6,551 bases of DNA from Anaerolineae bacterium (GTDB taxonomy: Bacteria > Chloroflexota > Anaerolineae > J102), in the NCBI GenBank assembly GCA_026992375.1, contig JALXAF010000211.1, positions 1-6,551 of the forward strand, in the 5' to 3' direction. A program made the position numbers and the translations under genes. Position 1 is the first letter of the stretch. Each line of letters begins with the position of its first letter. Below the pieces are notes generated by a model. It ran no database searches, had not been told where the DNA came from, and saw only the letters and a list, made by a program, of their open reading frames with translations. Below, in pieces: positions 5,771-6,551 of this stretch.

Positions 5771-5793
5771 ACCTGCGCCCAACGCGTTATAAT
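5765..5793 (+). promoter_or_regulatory. Strong promoter for the acyl-CoA synthetase gene, overlapping the preceding stop codon
   Basis: A perfect -10 box TATAAT (5788-5793) lies exactly 17 bases after TTGTAA (5765-5770, 4 of 6 to TTGACA). The -35 box is the last Leu codon and the TAA stop of the preceding gene. Transcription should start near 5800, giving a leader of about 58 bases. The downstream gene therefore has its own promoter even though the gap is only 87 bases. Confidence 0.78.
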
Positions 5794-5846
5794 CATTCCT
5801 ACTCCGATATTTCAAAATCCGAATAACCGCTTCAATCCCATCCCCT

Positions 5847-5852
5847 GGAGGA
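5847..5852 (+). promoter_or_regulatory. Shine-Dalgarno of the acyl-CoA synthetase gene
   Basis: GGAGGA ends five bases before the ATG at 5858, a near-ideal site that fixes the start codon. Confidence 0.85.
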
Positions 5853-5857
5853 CGACG

Positions 5858-6551
5858 ATGTCTGACTTTGATTTCGGCGGGGAGTTCGTCTGGTTCCCCA
5901 CACCCGACTATGTGAATGGCAGCCATGTCCAGCGCTTCATGCAGGCCCATGGTTTCGAAGACTGGGACGCCCTGCACGAGGCCGCCATCGAGGATGTGGG
6001 CTGGTTCTGGGACGCTATGCTCAAATATCTGGATATCAGGTTTTATAGACCCTACGAGCAGATTGTGGATTTATCGCGGGGCAAGCCCTGGGCCCGCTGG
6101 GCCATCGGCGGCCAAATGAACATCGTCCACAACTGTCTGGATAAATGGATGGGTACGGAAATCGAAGACAAAATTGCTTTGCGATGGGAGGGCGAAGAGG
6201 GCGTCGTGCGCACCTTTACCTATCGCCAGCTTTTCGATGAGGTGAACCGCACGGCCAACGCACTGCGCAGCCTGGGTCTGGGCAAGGGGGACGCCATTGG
6301 CCTTTACATGCCCATGTCGCCCGAGATCGCCATCGCCCTGCTGGCCATCGCAAAAATCGGCGGGGTGATCCTGCCCCTGTTCTCGGGCTATGGCGCGGGG
6401 GCGGTGGCCACCCGTCTGGCCAATGCCGAGGCCAAGGCGGTCTTCGTCTCCGATGGCGCGTATCGCCGCGGACGCACAATCAACATGAAACAGGTGGCGG
6501 ATGAAGCCCTGAAGCAGGTTCCCAGCGTGCAGCACGTCATCGTGCACCGTC
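5858..6551 (+). CDS. Acetyl-CoA-synthetase-like AMP-forming acyl-CoA synthetase, C-terminus cut by window edge
   Basis: The ATG at 5858 opens 231 codons running off the right edge; full family members have about 620-660 residues. Residues 30-95 match the acetyl-CoA synthetase N-terminal domain: a helical IEDVGWFWDAMLKYL, then RPYEQIVDLSRGKPWARWAIGGQMNIVHNCLDKW. The adenylate-forming (ANL) AMP-binding domain begins at about 100, with FTYRQLFDEVNRTANALRSLG (120-140), GDAIGLYMPMSPEIAIALLAIAKIGGVILPLFSGYG (144-179) and the ATRLANAEAKAVFVSDG block (184-200). The ATP-binding P-loop and the C-terminal Lys lie beyond the window. The enzyme should activate acetate or another short carboxylic acid with ATP to an acyl-adenylate and then to acyl-CoA in the cytosol. 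FSGYG and LDKW differ from what I recall of canonical Acs, so propionate or another short acid is possible and I give no symbol. It has its own strong promoter and ribosome binding site. Confidence 0.93.
   Translation, partial: MSDFDFGGEFVWFPTPDYVNGSHVQRFMQAHGFEDWDALHEAAIEDVGWFWDAMLKYLDIRFYRPYEQIVDLSRGKPWARWAIGGQMNIVHNCLDKWMGTEIEDKIALRWEGEEGVVRTFTYRQLFDEVNRTANALRSLGLGKGDAIGLYMPMSPEIAIALLAIAKIGGVILPLFSGYGAGAVATRLANAEAKAVFVSDGAYRRGRTINMKQVADEALKQVPSVQHVIVHR

Noticed and set aside
6071..6547. 158-codon minus-strand ORF
   Set aside because: It is antisense to the clearly recognisable acyl-CoA synthetase.

Overview
The window shows moderately GC-rich bacterial DNA that is mostly coding. The gene styles suggest a Chloroflexota-type (Anaerolineae-like) environmental bacterium: a fused two-ATPase ECF protein, an SDR of the 'TPSINVRKP' type, a short-chain acyl-CoA synthetase and an NPCBM-like beta-sandwich ending in a 'WAVWGEP' motif. 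This placement is inference from memory of family styles, not a search result.

Layout. Minus strand, read right to left: a sigma70-type promoter (4732-4760) drives an SDR oxidoreductase (4678-3887). Four bases later comes a single-chain EcfA1-EcfA2 fusion ATPase (3882-2137), whose stop codon overlaps the start of ecfT by one base (2137-1280). These three genes look like one translationally coupled operon. A gene-free stretch of about 340 bp (943-1279) follows. It contains two related imperfect hairpins built from roughly 8-bp units ending in AAG. Beyond it, still on the minus strand, is an M20-family metallohydrolase (942 to the left edge) whose C-terminus lies outside the window.

Plus strand: a 474-bp divergent intergenic region (4679-5152) carries the SDR promoter, three imperfect hairpins and a promoter for a 205-aa protein of unknown function (5153-5770). 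That gene is followed by a near-consensus promoter whose -35 box overlaps its last codon and stop. This promoter precedes an acetyl-CoA-synthetase-like AMP-forming acyl-CoA synthetase (5858 to the right edge), whose C-terminus is cut.

How the parts fit: EcfA1-EcfA2 plus EcfT form the energizing module of an ECF-type vitamin or micronutrient importer. No substrate-binding S component is present here, so the substrate is unknown and the module may serve S components encoded elsewhere. The SDR and M20 enzyme may process small molecules, but nothing in the sequence ties them to the transported substrate. I see no CRISPR array, transposase, phage gene, tRNA or rRNA. The window is mainly ordinary metabolism and transport. 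The points most worth a second look are the single-chain ECF ATPase, the octamer-built hairpins, the SDR with a replaced NNAG motif and the 205-aa protein.
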